A stretch of DNA of 64,000 nucleotides from UMGS1958 sp045542415 (GCA_045542415.1 JAZQKZ010000078.1:1-64000); one strand, 5' to 3'. Shown: positions 27,180 to 36,682, counted from the stretch's first letter. Notes: a model not told the origin generated them from the letters alone. Translations and numbers: made by a program.

Positions 27180-28403
27180 ATGGCAATAAATGTAATCAAC
27201 GAAGCAAAGCGATGCTTGAACTGTAAAAAACCGATGTGCCGTCAGGGCTGCCCGATAAATACAGCAATTCCTGATGTAATACAGATGTTTCTTGCAGGAG
27301 AAATTAACGAGGCAGGGCAAACACTGTTTGAAAATAACCCGTTATCGATAGTATGCTCGCTTATATGTAATCACGAGAATCAGTGTGAGGGACATTGTGT
27401 GATGAACCGAAAGGGCGCACCGATACAGTTTTCAAGTATTGAAAATTACATATCGTCAAATTACTTTGATAAGCTTAAATTTGAGAACGTAGAGAAGAAC
27501 GGCAAAAAAGTCGGAATTATAGGCTCAGGTCCTGCCGGAATAACCATTGCGGTTATATTGGCTCAGAAAGGCTATGATATTACGCTGTTCGAGTCAAAGG
27601 AGCAGATTGGTGGTATATTGAGATACGGAATCCCTGAATTCCGTCTGCCCAAGCGTATTCTTGACAAGTACCGTGACAAGCTTCGTGAGCTTGGTATAAA
27701 AATCAGACCCAATACTGCGATAGGTACAACAATAACGGTTGATGATATGTTCCGTGACGGCTATAAGGCGATATTTATAGGTACGGGAGTATGGAAGCCT
27801 AATATGCTTCATATCAAGGGCGAGACCTTGGGTAACGTGCATTATGCAATTAACTATCTTGTGAATCCGGATTCGTATGATCTGGGCAAGAGCCTGAATA
27901 TTATCGGTGCGGGTAATGCTGCAATGGACGTTGCAAGAACTGCATTGAGACACGGATGTGAAAAAGTAACCGTCTTTTCAAGGAGCGACCATCTTGCTGC
28001 ATCGCCGCGTGAGGTTGAGTATGCAGAAATTGACGGTGTTGAGTTTGTAACACATGTAGAGCCGATGAGTATCGTTGATAACGGAGTAATCATGGCAGAT
28101 CTTGAATGTGACGGCTACGGACATCTTGAACCGGTGGTAGGTACGGAAAAGCTTTATCCGGCAGATTCTACTATTATCGCAATCAGTCAGGGTCCGAACT
28201 CAAGAATTGTATCAAATACTAAGGGACTTGAAATAAATGAACGTGGCTTACTCGTAACGAATACAATCGGAGAAACAACCCGTCCGGGAATATTTGCGTC
28301 GGGTGACGTTGTAAGCGGTGCAAAAACCGTAGTAGAGGCGGTAAAGTATTCGAAGCAGGTTGCAGAGGTCATGCATGAATACATGCAGGGGCTTGAGGAT
28401 TAA
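27180..28403 (+). CDS. GltD-like NAD(P)-dependent FAD oxidoreductase
   Basis: The 407-residue protein matches the glutamate synthase small-subunit fold: an N-terminal domain with cysteines for 4Fe-4S clusters (CLNCKKPMCRQGCP and later CNHENQCEGHC), an FAD Rossmann motif GIIGSGPAG (about 107-115), GGILRYGIPEFRLP, an NAD(P) motif IIGAGNAAMD, and an FAD-closing GIFASGDV. No large GltB subunit is nearby. Solo members serve as electron-transfer partners (NfnB/SudA-like) or act with unlinked subunits, so the reaction is uncertain. It follows kdgK, but the gap holds a palindromic repeat. Confidence 0.88.
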   Translation: MAINVINEAKRCLNCKKPMCRQGCPINTAIPDVIQMFLAGEINEAGQTLFENNPLSIVCSLICNHENQCEGHCVMNRKGAPIQFSSIENYISSNYFDKLKFENVEKNGKKVGIIGSGPAGITIAVILAQKGYDITLFESKEQIGGILRYGIPEFRLPKRILDKYRDKLRELGIKIRPNTAIGTTITVDDMFRDGYKAIFIGTGVWKPNMLHIKGETLGNVHYAINYLVNPDSYDLGKSLNIIGAGNAAMDVARTALRHGCEKVTVFSRSDHLAASPREVEYAEIDGVEFVTHVEPMSIVDNGVIMADLECDGYGHLEPVVGTEKLYPADSTIIAISQGPNSRIVSNTKGLEINERGLLVTNTIGETTRPGIFASGDVVSGAKTVVEAVKYSKQVAEVMHEYMQGLED

Positions 28404-28410
28404 ATATTGA

Positions 28411-28446
28411 AAGGAGATGCTGTGCTGTGCGGCATCTCTTTTTTTG
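28411..28446 (+). terminator. Terminator of GltD-like gene
   Basis: AAGGAGATGC pairs with GCATCTCTTT (10 pairs, one G-T) followed by a T run. Confidence 0.8.
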
Positions 28447-28491
28447 TAATAAACCCCGTAAACAAGCATATAAATTAAATAATGAATTTAT

Positions 28492-29382
28492 ATGAAAGGG
28501 GCGGTCGGAGTGTGTTATGATTATAAACAGCTAAGAAAAGATATAGATATACTTACCGAGAAAAGCAGTATTGTTAAAAAAACGGAAATAGGAAAGAGTA
28601 TTATGGACAGGGATATTCCGTGTATTGAAATAGGCAAGGGGGAGGGGAAAATACTTCTTGCGGGGGCATTTCACGGGCTTGAATATCTGACAGCGGCTTT
28701 TCTGGTGAGGTTTGCGGCGGATTATATAAAGCATATTGAAAGCGGAGCGGATTTTTTTGGATATGATGCAAAGGAGCTGTCAGAGGATGTGAGAGTGTAT
28801 ATAGTACCTATGGTAAACCCCGATGGAGTGGATATTGCAGTCAACGGTGTTGACATAACCAATCCGCACCACCGAGAACTTATCAGCAAGGTTGGTATTC
28901 ACAGCTTTAATTCTGTCTGGCAGGCAAATGCACGGGGAGTTGATCTTAATCATAATTATGATGCCAAATGGAGTATGGTGATGGAAAAATGTGCCCCGAC
29001 GAAGTATGGTGGCGAGCATCCCGAAAGCGAGCCGGAGACAAGGGCAATAACCGGGCTTGTCAGAAAGGAGGACTTTGATTCGCTCATAGCATTTCATTCG
29101 CAGGGCAGAGAGATTTATTATGATTTTGACGGCATTGCGGCGAAGCGGTCGCTTGAAATTGCTGAAAAAATGGCGAAAGAAAGCGGATACGCCGTAAGGC
29201 GGCCGGAGGGAACAGCGGCATTCGGCGGCTGTAAGGACTGGTTTATAAAGGAGTTCGGAAAAAGCGGATTTACAGTTGAAATAGGAATCGGAAAAAATCC
29301 GCTTCCTATGAAGCAGCTTGATGAAATTTATGAAGAAAATGTACGGCTGACGCTGTGTGCAATCGAGAACGTAAAAAAATAG
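28492..29382 (+). CDS. M14 family zinc carboxypeptidase
   Basis: A 296-residue enzyme with the M14 zinc motif HxxE (FHGLEYLT, near residue 63), the third ligand His in IAFHSQG, ARGVDLNHNYDA as substrate site and a catalytic Glu in FTVEIGIG. No signal peptide is present. The sequence resembles cytosolic gamma-D-glutamyl-diaminopimelate peptidases that recycle peptidoglycan stem peptides, though the substrate is inferred. An in-frame GTG at 28510 has a better ribosome-binding site (AAAGGGG) than the ATG at 28492, so the true protein may be six residues shorter. Confidence 0.85.
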   Translation: MKGAVGVCYDYKQLRKDIDILTEKSSIVKKTEIGKSIMDRDIPCIEIGKGEGKILLAGAFHGLEYLTAAFLVRFAADYIKHIESGADFFGYDAKELSEDVRVYIVPMVNPDGVDIAVNGVDITNPHHRELISKVGIHSFNSVWQANARGVDLNHNYDAKWSMVMEKCAPTKYGGEHPESEPETRAITGLVRKEDFDSLIAFHSQGREIYYDFDGIAAKRSLEIAEKMAKESGYAVRRPEGTAAFGGCKDWFIKEFGKSGFTVEIGIGKNPLPMKQLDEIYEENVRLTLCAIENVKK

Positions 29383-29408
29383 TGGTGTTGTATAAACACC
29401 ACTATTTT
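29377..29408. terminator. Bidirectional terminator
   Basis: AAAATAGTGGTGTT and its complement form a stem between convergent genes, with A and T runs on the two sides. Confidence 0.75.
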
Positions 29409-29418
29409 GAATTTAAAA

Positions 29419-30318
29419 TTATTCGGCAGCAGCCTCTGTAGCTGTCTCGGCAGCAGCTTCACCCTCAACAGGTGCCTCTTCAGTAGTATCATCAGCTGTG
29501 ATTTCCTCTACAGCCTCAGTATCTGCTGCAGCTTCCTCTACAGCCTCAGTATCTGCTGCGGCTTCCTGTGCAGCCTTTGCCTCTTCCATAGCTTCCATGT
29601 CCTTGAGGTTTACAGTTCTTCTGATTTCACCCCATGTTGTGTCAGCTGTAACTTCATCGCCTAAGCCGTACTGCTCCTTGAACTCGTCAAGGTATTCTTC
29701 GCCGATGTAGTTTGCAAGAGTGATAGTTGCTTCAACATCGCCCCATGTATCGTCGTCCTTCATTTCATCTGAAATGCCGAACTGTGCTCTGAACTCTTCC
29801 AGTGTATATCCGTTCATCTCAACAAACTTTGCGAACGGAATGTTGTAGAATGCTGCTGTTTCCTCTGTGTTGCCGGGCATATCCTCCGGAAGGTTATACT
29901 CAGCAAGGAACTCTTCAAGAGTCATGCCCAACTGGTCAGCAACTGTATCGATTGTGTTGCCTGATGTGTTTACATAGCCCATTCTGTTGTACTTGTTGAA
30001 AAGCTTGGGACCGTACATCTTGCATACGATAGCAGCTACAACAATTAAGATAACAACAATTGCACCAATTGCAATCTTTGCACCGTTTGAGCTGTTTTTA
30101 ACAGTCTCAACAGCCGCTTCAACAGCAGCCTCCGGATCCTCTGCAACAGCTTCGGCTGTTTCGCGGACTTCGTCAACTATTTCGTCTGCCTTTTCGCTGA
30201 CAGCTTCTTCAACTGTCTCAATAATCTCGGCTACCTTTTCCTCAACTGTCTCAACAGTCTCTGTTGTCTCGGCTTCAACTGCCTCGTTTTCTAATTCGTT
30301 CTTGATTTCTTCGCTCAT
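29419..30318 (-). CDS. Uncharacterised single-pass membrane protein, acidic, repeat-bearing (paralogue B)
   Basis: I do not recognise this 299-residue protein. It has a very acidic, helix-prone N-terminus (about 1-80, VEEKVAEIIETVEEAVSEK type) likely in the cytosol, one transmembrane helix (about 84-105) and then an extracellular region with repeated units of the form TLEEFxxxFGIxDE...DDTWG and YLDEFKEQYGLGDEVTADTTWGE. The end is a low-complexity Ala/Glu/Thr tail with a duplicated AAADTEAVEE (30-base DNA repeat). The ATG at 30318 follows AAGGAG at eight bases. It lies 19 bases after its paralogue on the same strand, so the two form an operon. Confidence 0.75.
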   Translation of the reverse strand: MSEEIKNELENEAVEAETTETVETVEEKVAEIIETVEEAVSEKADEIVDEVRETAEAVAEDPEAAVEAAVETVKNSSNGAKIAIGAIVVILIVVAAIVCKMYGPKLFNKYNRMGYVNTSGNTIDTVADQLGMTLEEFLAEYNLPEDMPGNTEETAAFYNIPFAKFVEMNGYTLEEFRAQFGISDEMKDDDTWGDVEATITLANYIGEEYLDEFKEQYGLGDEVTADTTWGEIRRTVNLKDMEAMEEAKAAQEAAADTEAVEEAAADTEAVEEITADDTTEEAPVEGEAAAETATEAAAE

Positions 30319-30337
30319 GTCCAATTCTCCTTATTTA

Positions 30338-30982
30338 TTATTCAGCTGCCGGAGCCTCTGTTGCAGCAGTCTCGCCTTCAGCGGCAGCCTCTTCAGCCGG
30401 AGCCTCTGTTGCCTCTGCTTCAGCCTCAGCAGCAGCGGCTGCTTCTGCCTGCATCTGTGCATCCTTTTCAGCGATAATGTCCTCAAGCTCACCCCAAGGT
30501 GTCTCAGCTGTTACGCTTGCATCAAGACCGTAGTATGTCTTGAATTCCTCAACATACTCATCGCCGCCGATATACTTTCCGAGCGGAATAAGCTTCGAAG
30601 CCTCTGACCATAACATATCCTCTGTTACCTTGTCTGTAAGACCCTGCTCTGCAATGAAATCAGCCGGCTCTAATCCGGCAATCTTTGCATAGCTCTTAAC
30701 TGTGATAACATCCATGAGATCTGTCATTAATGTATCACCGTTAACAGATGCGTCTGTTATCTCTTTGTCTGCAAGATATTCCTCTACAGTAAGACCTGCC
30801 TGCTTAGCGTATGTTTCAACTGTCTGCGGTGCAGTTCCGTTTGCGATTGACTTTTCAAGTAAATTGTCCGAAATCTTACCCCACATTGCCCATACACCGG
30901 CTGCCAATACAGCAACTATAATAAGTATGATGACAAGATTGATTGTCTTATCAGCAGATGTTCTGCTCTTCTGTGTTTTCAT
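30338..30982 (-). CDS. Uncharacterised single-pass membrane protein (paralogue A)
   Basis: A 214-residue protein of unknown function, first gene of a two-gene operon. It has a short basic start, one transmembrane helix (about 14-34), then about 120 residues of repeat units (YAKQAGLTVEEYLADKEIT, YAKIAGLEPADFIAEQGLT, YVEEFKTYYGLDASVT...PWGE) and an Ala/Glu-rich tail. The unit containing EEFKTYYGLDASVTAETPWGE matches EFKEQYGLGDEVTADTTWGE in the downstream gene, so the pair arose by duplication. Unlike its partner it lacks the acidic cytosolic domain. Confidence 0.75.
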   Translation of the reverse strand: MKTQKSRTSADKTINLVIILIIVAVLAAGVWAMWGKISDNLLEKSIANGTAPQTVETYAKQAGLTVEEYLADKEITDASVNGDTLMTDLMDVITVKSYAKIAGLEPADFIAEQGLTDKVTEDMLWSEASKLIPLGKYIGGDEYVEEFKTYYGLDASVTAETPWGELEDIIAEKDAQMQAEAAAAAEAEAEATEAPAEEAAAEGETAATEAPAAE

Positions 30983-31171
30983 GTAATATACACTCCTTTC
31001 GTTTTTTCGGCATAGCCATTCATATTACATTATACCATTCTACTATACCACTTTTGTCCGTAAAAATCAAGATGTAATTTTGAATATATTGTGAATTTTA
31101 TTCGATATCGGGAAATACTAAATAATTAATGACAATTTTATGAAAAAAATCCGTAAATAATCCTTGATTTT

Positions 31172-31200
31172 TTGTCAGGTATGTGATATAGTTATATTAT
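31172..31200 (+). promoter_or_regulatory. Promoter of the large esterase gene
   Basis: TTGTCA (31172-31177), 17-base spacer, TATTAT (31195-31200), 32 bases before the start. Confidence 0.6.
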
Positions 31201-31231
31201 CTACTATAATGTTTAAGGAGGAGAGAAAAAC

Positions 31232-34200
31232 ATGAAAAACTACAAAAAAGTAGTATCAGCCATTGCGGCACTTTCAATGGCAGCAAGCTCAATCGTTATG
31301 CCGATGAGTGCTTCGGCAAGAACACCGGTATTTGAGCAGATTATTGTCAAAGATGGCGTAGCTACAATTTTAGCAAACGGAGGCGTCGGTATTTTAGCTT
31401 CATATGATGAAAATGGCAGATTGACAGCTATTAAAACTGATACTCTTAAAGAGGAAATGGGACTTTTAGGTGATACCATTACTTTTGATGTTAAAGTAGG
31501 CGACAAGGTAATGTTCTGGGATAGTCTTGACTCAATGAAGCCAAGAGAGGGCGAAGATGGAGTTATAAGCGCAGTCACAGTAACAGAGGAAATGATGGCT
31601 ACACAGCCGCCGGCAACAGATGCACCGACAGCAACACCGGAGGTTACAGAGACTCCGACAGAGGCTCCGACAGCAGAGCCGACAGCGACTCCGACAGCAG
31701 AACCGACAGCAACACCGGATGCAGGTGGAGAAGAGGGTGTACTCCAGTCATGGAAGTTCGACTTCGGTAGTGCAGACGACGTGGCAGAGGGCTACACAGC
31801 AGTAACAGCGGACAGAGATTACATGGTTACAGGTGACTATGGTTTCTTAGGTCTTACAGAGGATGACTACAAGGTGGGCAACCGTTACGACGGTTTCGGC
31901 TTACAGGAAGGTCAGAAGATTACACTTGCAGCAGGCGGTGGTACAGGCCTGGCTGATGGTATCGGTTCAGTTGGTGAGGATATCTACGGCAATGCAGGTG
32001 ATAAGTATTATCCGACAAGATTTGCAATGAAGGTTGAGGAGGAGACATACTACCGCATCAAGGCGACAGTAACAACTCTCGACCCGACTAAGGATGCTAC
32101 AGCTTCACTCTACACAGAGAGAAAGCACCCGATTTACACAGAAAAGACAATCGCAGCAGGCGAGAGTGTAACAAGCGAGTTCACAATCAGAGTAACTCCG
32201 ATTTACTATGAGAAGTCAGAGCCGAAGGGTATAATTGCTGACGGCATGGTTAATGTGGCAGTTTTAGGTGAAAACACAGCTCTTGCTGCACTTGAAATTG
32301 AACAGATTGAGTCAGCTCCGACATTATGGGTATTAGGTGACTCAACAGTAACAGACGGAAATACAACACTTCCGTTCTGGCCGTTGCAGACATACACAGG
32401 TGTAGGTACAGGTCTTACAAAGTATCTCCCGTCAAACGTTGCAATGGTTAACGAAGGCGAGGGCGGTCTTAACGCAGGTGATAACTATCATTACAATATG
32501 GTAGCCAGCCGTATCAAGGCAGGCGACTTTATGTATGTTGAGTACGGTCACAATCATAAGAATGACGGTGTAGTAGGCTACCTCAACTCATTAAGAAAGT
32601 ACTATGACAAGTGTCATGAGGTTGGTGCAACATTAGTTATCGTGGGGCCGATTGACAGACATAATACATACGATTCAACGACAAATACATGGGCAACATC
32701 ACTTGGACACTTCTCAAAGGGTGGTAAGTACTATGTTGACGTATTAAGAACAGGCGGTACAGCAAAGCTTGACGAATTCCTTTCAATTGTAAATGCAAGC
32801 GGTGTTGATGCAGCTTATGCATGGGCAGATGAGCTTATCGCAGCAGGTGTAACAGCAGACGGTGTAACAGATGCAACATTCGTTGACTTAAATCAGCCGT
32901 CACTTGACTGGTTCGCAACATTAAGTGCAAAGGGCACAGTAAATGATGTTGAAGTAACAAACGAAGCAAAGCTCGTTAATTACTATTTCCAGACAGCATA
33001 CGGTTCATCAGGTACAGACGGTACACACCCGAACGATACAGGTGCAGAGAATCTTGCATACTTCTTCTTCACAACAGCTGATTTAGCTGCATATCCGGAA
33101 TTAGCTCCGCTTATGACAAACTTTGCTGAGGGTGCAACTCACGAGCTTCCGACACCGGTATCACCGGAGGTTATTAACCTTGGTTATCCGGCAAATGCAG
33201 CTTGGCCGAAGTATGTTCCGCTTAAGCAGTACGATTATCCGGTACTTATAAAGGATATTGTAGTTGAAGAGGGTGCAGTTACACAGGCAGACGTAGTAGT
33301 TCAGCTCCCGTCAAAGGTTGAGATGTCAGGCTATGGTATTATTGTAATTACAGTTAAGGACGCAGAGGGCAATGTTGTAGGTACAATCCAGGCAGTTGAC
33401 CAGGTTGATAACTCAACAGGTGCAGGTCCGCAGACTATTACAAACTTTACAGGCGATGTGAAGATTGAAGAGGGCTATACATATTCAGCAATGGTATGGC
33501 AGGCTTTAGATACAGACAGCGGTCTTGTAATTGATCCGGCAAATGTTGCATATTCAACAGAGTTTGTTCCGACAAACATTGAAACATATCTCCTTCCGGG
33601 TGAGGACGGTGACGTTGAAACATTCTCATACTACGGTGCAACAACACTTACAGATACTTCAAGCTGGACATATGGTGGTTCAAGCGGTAGCGACTTAACA
33701 CTCGGTACAGATGATAACGGTGTAACATATTCAACAATTGCATCAACAGGAAGCGGTAACTCATGGTTCCTTATGCGTCCGTTTGAAAATCTTGAAAACG
33801 GTACAGGAAGCTCAGGTAAGTATGTTGTAAGCATAGATTTAATCTACGGTTCAGGTTCAGGACTTACATTCAACCTTGCAAAGACAACTATGAAATCTTC
33901 ACCGTTTGCTGAAGATATGTTAGCAATATTCACTGTTGGTAACGACGGCGTAGTTACGGCAGGTGGTCAGGAGGTAGGAACACTTTCACCGATTGACTGG
34001 ACAAACGTAAAGTACATTATTGATATGGATTACGGTAAGGCAGAGATTTCAGTTGCAGGCGGAACACCGGTTGAAATCGATCTTCCGGACTATCAGTCAA
34101 CATCAGTACCTCCGATAGATACATTCAAGCATCTTGTATTATCAGGTGCAAGAACTACAGCATTTGATGTTAAGGCATCAAATCTTGTTGTTGGAAAGCT

Positions 34201-35068
34201 TAAGGCAGATGTACTTCCGGAAAAGACACTTACAGTAAGTGTTAATGATCCGGAAATGGGTACAGCAGTAATCGTTGGCGGCGAAACATCAGTAACAGCT
34301 CCGATGAATACAATTGTGACTTTAGAGGCAACACCTGTTGAAGGATATGAATTTGTTCAGTGGGTAGATGCTGACGGAAACAATGTTGGATACACACCTG
34401 TTCTTGATGTAAGAATGCACGATAGTCTTGCAGTAGTTGCTGAATTTAAGGCGGCGGAGTATGATCCGATTACATACACATATAAAGAGGACTTCTCAAA
34501 GCTTGCAACATCAACACTTTCAGCAAACGGCTGGACTTCAACAAATGCTCAGGGCAGTCTGACAGTTGAGGCGGATTCTGACCACGGCAACTATTTACAG
34601 TTTGCGCCGGGCAGTGCAAACTCAAGAGGTATGCAGACAAACTTTGCAACAGGCTTGACATCAAATTATATTCTTGAGGCAGATATAGCTCTCACAGCAG
34701 GAACAAACCAGGAAACAGTATTTGCAATCACAAATGCAGCACAGAGTAATTCTATAAATAATAATGCAGATAACTATGTGTTCAGCCTTTTAGGAGCTGC
34801 ATATGCAACTTCATGGACAATCAATGGCGGTACAGAAGCTGTTGAAATTCCGGCAGGAACATGGGTACACTTAAAGCTTAGTGTTGGTACAGATGAAAAT
34901 GTAGGTGTTGAAATCACAAACGGAGACACTGTACTTTACTCAGGAACAGTAACTGCAGTAGGTGGAATTGACCTCAAGGGTATTCACTTACGTTCAGGAA
35001 GATATAACGCTGTAACAAAGATTGATAATATCAGAGTTTATACTGCTGATCAGGTTGTATCAGAATAA
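31232..35068 (+). CDS. Secreted multidomain CE12-type rhamnogalacturonan acetylesterase
   Basis: A 1278-residue secreted protein. Order: signal peptide (about 1-29), a small N-terminal domain ending in VMFWDSLDSMKPREGEDG, a Pro/Thr-Ala-Glu linker (about 122-165), a galactose-binding-like beta domain (about 173-360), and an SGNH hydrolase of the CE12 family with Ser371 (LGDSTVTDG), EYGHNHKND, and Asp596 and His599 (DGTHPND). Beyond 640 come beta domains: one with a LamG-like look (about 790-1000), an InlB-like repeat (about 1005-1075, TVTLEATPVEGYEFVQWVD type) and a final carbohydrate-binding-like sandwich. It probably removes acetyl esters from rhamnogalacturonan so the lyase can act. Codon use is strongly biased (TTC, AAC, GGT), suggesting high expression. 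Confidence 0.9.
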   Translation: MKNYKKVVSAIAALSMAASSIVMPMSASARTPVFEQIIVKDGVATILANGGVGILASYDENGRLTAIKTDTLKEEMGLLGDTITFDVKVGDKVMFWDSLDSMKPREGEDGVISAVTVTEEMMATQPPATDAPTATPEVTETPTEAPTAEPTATPTAEPTATPDAGGEEGVLQSWKFDFGSADDVAEGYTAVTADRDYMVTGDYGFLGLTEDDYKVGNRYDGFGLQEGQKITLAAGGGTGLADGIGSVGEDIYGNAGDKYYPTRFAMKVEEETYYRIKATVTTLDPTKDATASLYTERKHPIYTEKTIAAGESVTSEFTIRVTPIYYEKSEPKGIIADGMVNVAVLGENTALAALEIEQIESAPTLWVLGDSTVTDGNTTLPFWPLQTYTGVGTGLTKYLPSNVAMVNEGEGGLNAGDNYHYNMVASRIKAGDFMYVEYGHNHKNDGVVGYLNSLRKYYDKCHEVGATLVIVGPIDRHNTYDSTTNTWATSLGHFSKGGKYYVDVLRTGGTAKLDEFLSIVNASGVDAAYAWADELIAAGVTADGVTDATFVDLNQPSLDWFATLSAKGTVNDVEVTNEAKLVNYYFQTAYGSSGTDGTHPNDTGAENLAYFFFTTADLAAYPELAPLMTNFAEGATHELPTPVSPEVINLGYPANAAWPKYVPLKQYDYPVLIKDIVVEEGAVTQADVVVQLPSKVEMSGYGIIVITVKDAEGNVVGTIQAVDQVDNSTGAGPQTITNFTGDVKIEEGYTYSAMVWQALDTDSGLVIDPANVAYSTEFVPTNIETYLLPGEDGDVETFSYYGATTLTDTSSWTYGGSSGSDLTLGTDDNGVTYSTIASTGSGNSWFLMRPFENLENGTGSSGKYVVSIDLIYGSGSGLTFNLAKTTMKSSPFAEDMLAIFTVGNDGVVTAGGQEVGTLSPIDWTNVKYIIDMDYGKAEISVAGGTPVEIDLPDYQSTSVPPIDTFKHLVLSGARTTAFDVKASNLVVGKLKADVLPEKTLTVSVNDPEMGTAVIVGGETSVTAPMNTIVTLEATPVEGYEFVQWVDADGNNVGYTPVLDVRMHDSLAVVAEFKAAEYDPITYTYKEDFSKLATSTLSANGWTSTNAQGSLTVEADSDHGNYLQFAPGSANSRGMQTNFATGLTSNYILEADIALTAGTNQETVFAITNAAQSNSINNNADNYVFSLLGAAYATSWTINGGTEAVEIPAGTWVHLKLSVGTDENVGVEITNGDTVLYSGTVTAVGGIDLKGIHLRSGRYNAVTKIDNIRVYTADQVVSE

Positions 35069-35074
35069 TATTCA

Positions 35075-35100
35075 AAAAAGGCATCTTCGGATGCCTTTTT
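35075..35100 (+). terminator. Terminator with UUCG tetraloop
   Basis: AAAAAGGCATC and its complement enclose a TTCG loop, an ideal intrinsic terminator. Confidence 0.95.
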
Positions 35101-35114
35101 TATTGGCAATAAAA

Positions 35115-35136
35115 AAAGAGGAGAAATCTCCTCTTT
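35115..35136 (-). terminator. Terminator of the HD-Cof gene
   Basis: AAAGAGGAGA/TCTCCTCTTT stem overlapping the stop codon, followed on the minus strand by TTTTATTG. Confidence 0.75.
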
Positions 35137-36529
35137 AATCCATAGATTTAGCCTGGTTGCTAATAAGCCTGTTTATTGCATAAGCTACGCCGTCGTTTTC
35201 GTTTGAAGCGGTCATAAAATCCGCCGCCTCTGCTGCGTAGTGGTCACCGTTTTCCATTGCGAAACCAAAGCCTGCTTTTCTGAGCATATCAGCGTCGTTT
35301 TCGCTGTCTCCGAATGCGGCTGTTTTTGAGGCGGGGATACCAAGCTTTTCGCCAAGTGCATTGAGTCCATATCCCTTTGTTGCTTCAAAATGAGTTATAT
35401 CGATATTTTCAGGACCGCCCCAAACGTATATCAGGCTGTCATAATTCTTAACCATATCCGTCACTTCTTTCTGTAATTCCTCCGGTATGTCCTGGAAATG
35501 GCATGTTATAATTTGCACATCACGCTTGTTTTTGAGTATAAATTCAGGCAAGCTGTCAACGAGAGTTCGCGTGGTTCTGAAATATTCGGCAATGGCTTTC
35601 GGGACGCCTCTTTGCGACAGTGTTTCAAAGGCTTCTCGTTCCATATAGCCTCTGCCGTCTATGTAAGCACCTGTTATGATGTCTTTTTCAAGAATTTGTG
35701 CCACAAGTCGTGCAGAGTCCTCACATGGCATTGAGCGTTCGTATATTCTTTCGCCCGAAGTGGTATAGACATCCGCACCGTTGGTTGTGATAAGATAGTT
35801 TACTCCCGGAAGATTTTTTACATAATAAGGCATTCCCTCGAAGGAGCGTCCTGATGCCGGGACGATTTCGATACCACGTTCTGCTGCAAGAGAAAGTGTT
35901 TTGATTGTACGTTCCGAAACCGTACCATCAGGAGAGAGCAGTGTGCCGTCAAGGTCAAGACCTATCATTTTCACATCTTTCAGCTCCGAAAGCTGCACCA
36001 TAAGCTCTGCATACATCCACAGGAACTCGTTTTCCGACTGTTTAAAGGGAAGTGTTTCAAACTGTGGATTTGAATACAGCACAGGCTCCTCGTCAAAAAG
36101 ACGTTCACCCATGTAATGGTAAAATTCGTGATAAAGCAAGGTATCGTCTATTGTTTTTATAAAAGCCTTTTCCGTCTCATCCGGCAAACCGCCGGCAAGA
36201 GTTGTGTATATAGTATCCTGCAAGTTGCTTTCGGCCCTCAGGTAATTCGGCAAGTTTTTTTTCAGTGGTCGGGTAACATCTGCGATGTAAGCCTCGGAAG
36301 CGTCATGCAGCAGGCATAAAAGCACCAGACGTGGGTCGGCCTTTCGGGCTATAGCCTCCTTTGCACAATGCAGCGAATGCTGTGCAACGGAATAAAATTC
36401 TGAAAAATGACCGTTAGCACGAACCATAAGAGAGAGTGCATGAGCTATATCTATTATATCCAGATCCCAGGGATCGGGAGTGAGCGGTGTAAAATGTTTT
36501 TTGGTATAAGTAGTAATATAATCTGACAT
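35135..36529 (-). CDS. HD-domain phosphohydrolase fused to Cof-type HAD phosphatase
   Basis: A 464-residue fusion. Residues 1-185 are an HD hydrolase like YfbR and phage-borne nucleotidases (IAHALSLMVRANGHFSEFYSVAQHS, then LLHDASEAYIADVTRPLK, the HD pair). Residues about 192-460 are a complete Cof-type HAD phosphatase (motif I GLDLDGTLLSPDG, motif II VPASGRS, Lys in ATKGYGL, motif IV AFGDSENDADML). Each half is normally a separate protein. Two phosphate-removing domains suggest successive steps on nucleotides or sugar phosphates, but no substrate can be named. The second of two adjacent ATGs is used, being seven bases from GGAGG. Confidence 0.88.
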   Translation of the reverse strand: MSDYITTYTKKHFTPLTPDPWDLDIIDIAHALSLMVRANGHFSEFYSVAQHSLHCAKEAIARKADPRLVLLCLLHDASEAYIADVTRPLKKNLPNYLRAESNLQDTIYTTLAGGLPDETEKAFIKTIDDTLLYHEFYHYMGERLFDEEPVLYSNPQFETLPFKQSENEFLWMYAELMVQLSELKDVKMIGLDLDGTLLSPDGTVSERTIKTLSLAAERGIEIVPASGRSFEGMPYYVKNLPGVNYLITTNGADVYTTSGERIYERSMPCEDSARLVAQILEKDIITGAYIDGRGYMEREAFETLSQRGVPKAIAEYFRTTRTLVDSLPEFILKNKRDVQIITCHFQDIPEELQKEVTDMVKNYDSLIYVWGGPENIDITHFEATKGYGLNALGEKLGIPASKTAAFGDSENDADMLRKAGFGFAMENGDHYAAEAADFMTASNENDGVAYAINRLISNQAKSMD

Positions 36530-36634
36530 CATAATTCCTCCGATATTTATAATTATATTATATACCAGGCAATGAAAAAAGTCAATCGGATAAAGACGGG
36601 GAGGTAAAAATTGATTTTTTTTTGAAAAAAAGGG

Positions 36635-36663
36635 TTGACAATTAAGATGATATGTGGTAAAAT
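36635..36663 (+). promoter_or_regulatory. Promoter of tRNA-Trp
   Basis: TTGACA (36635-36640), 17-base spacer, TAAAAT (36658-36663), 20 bases before the tRNA. Confidence 0.75.
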
Positions 36664-36682
36664 AATCGGGTAGTCAAGTTAT

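Noticed and set aside
29987..30607. 206-codon plus-strand frame rich in Ser and Ala
   Set aside because: It is antisense to the two membrane paralogues whose Ala/Glu codons avoid stops on the other strand.
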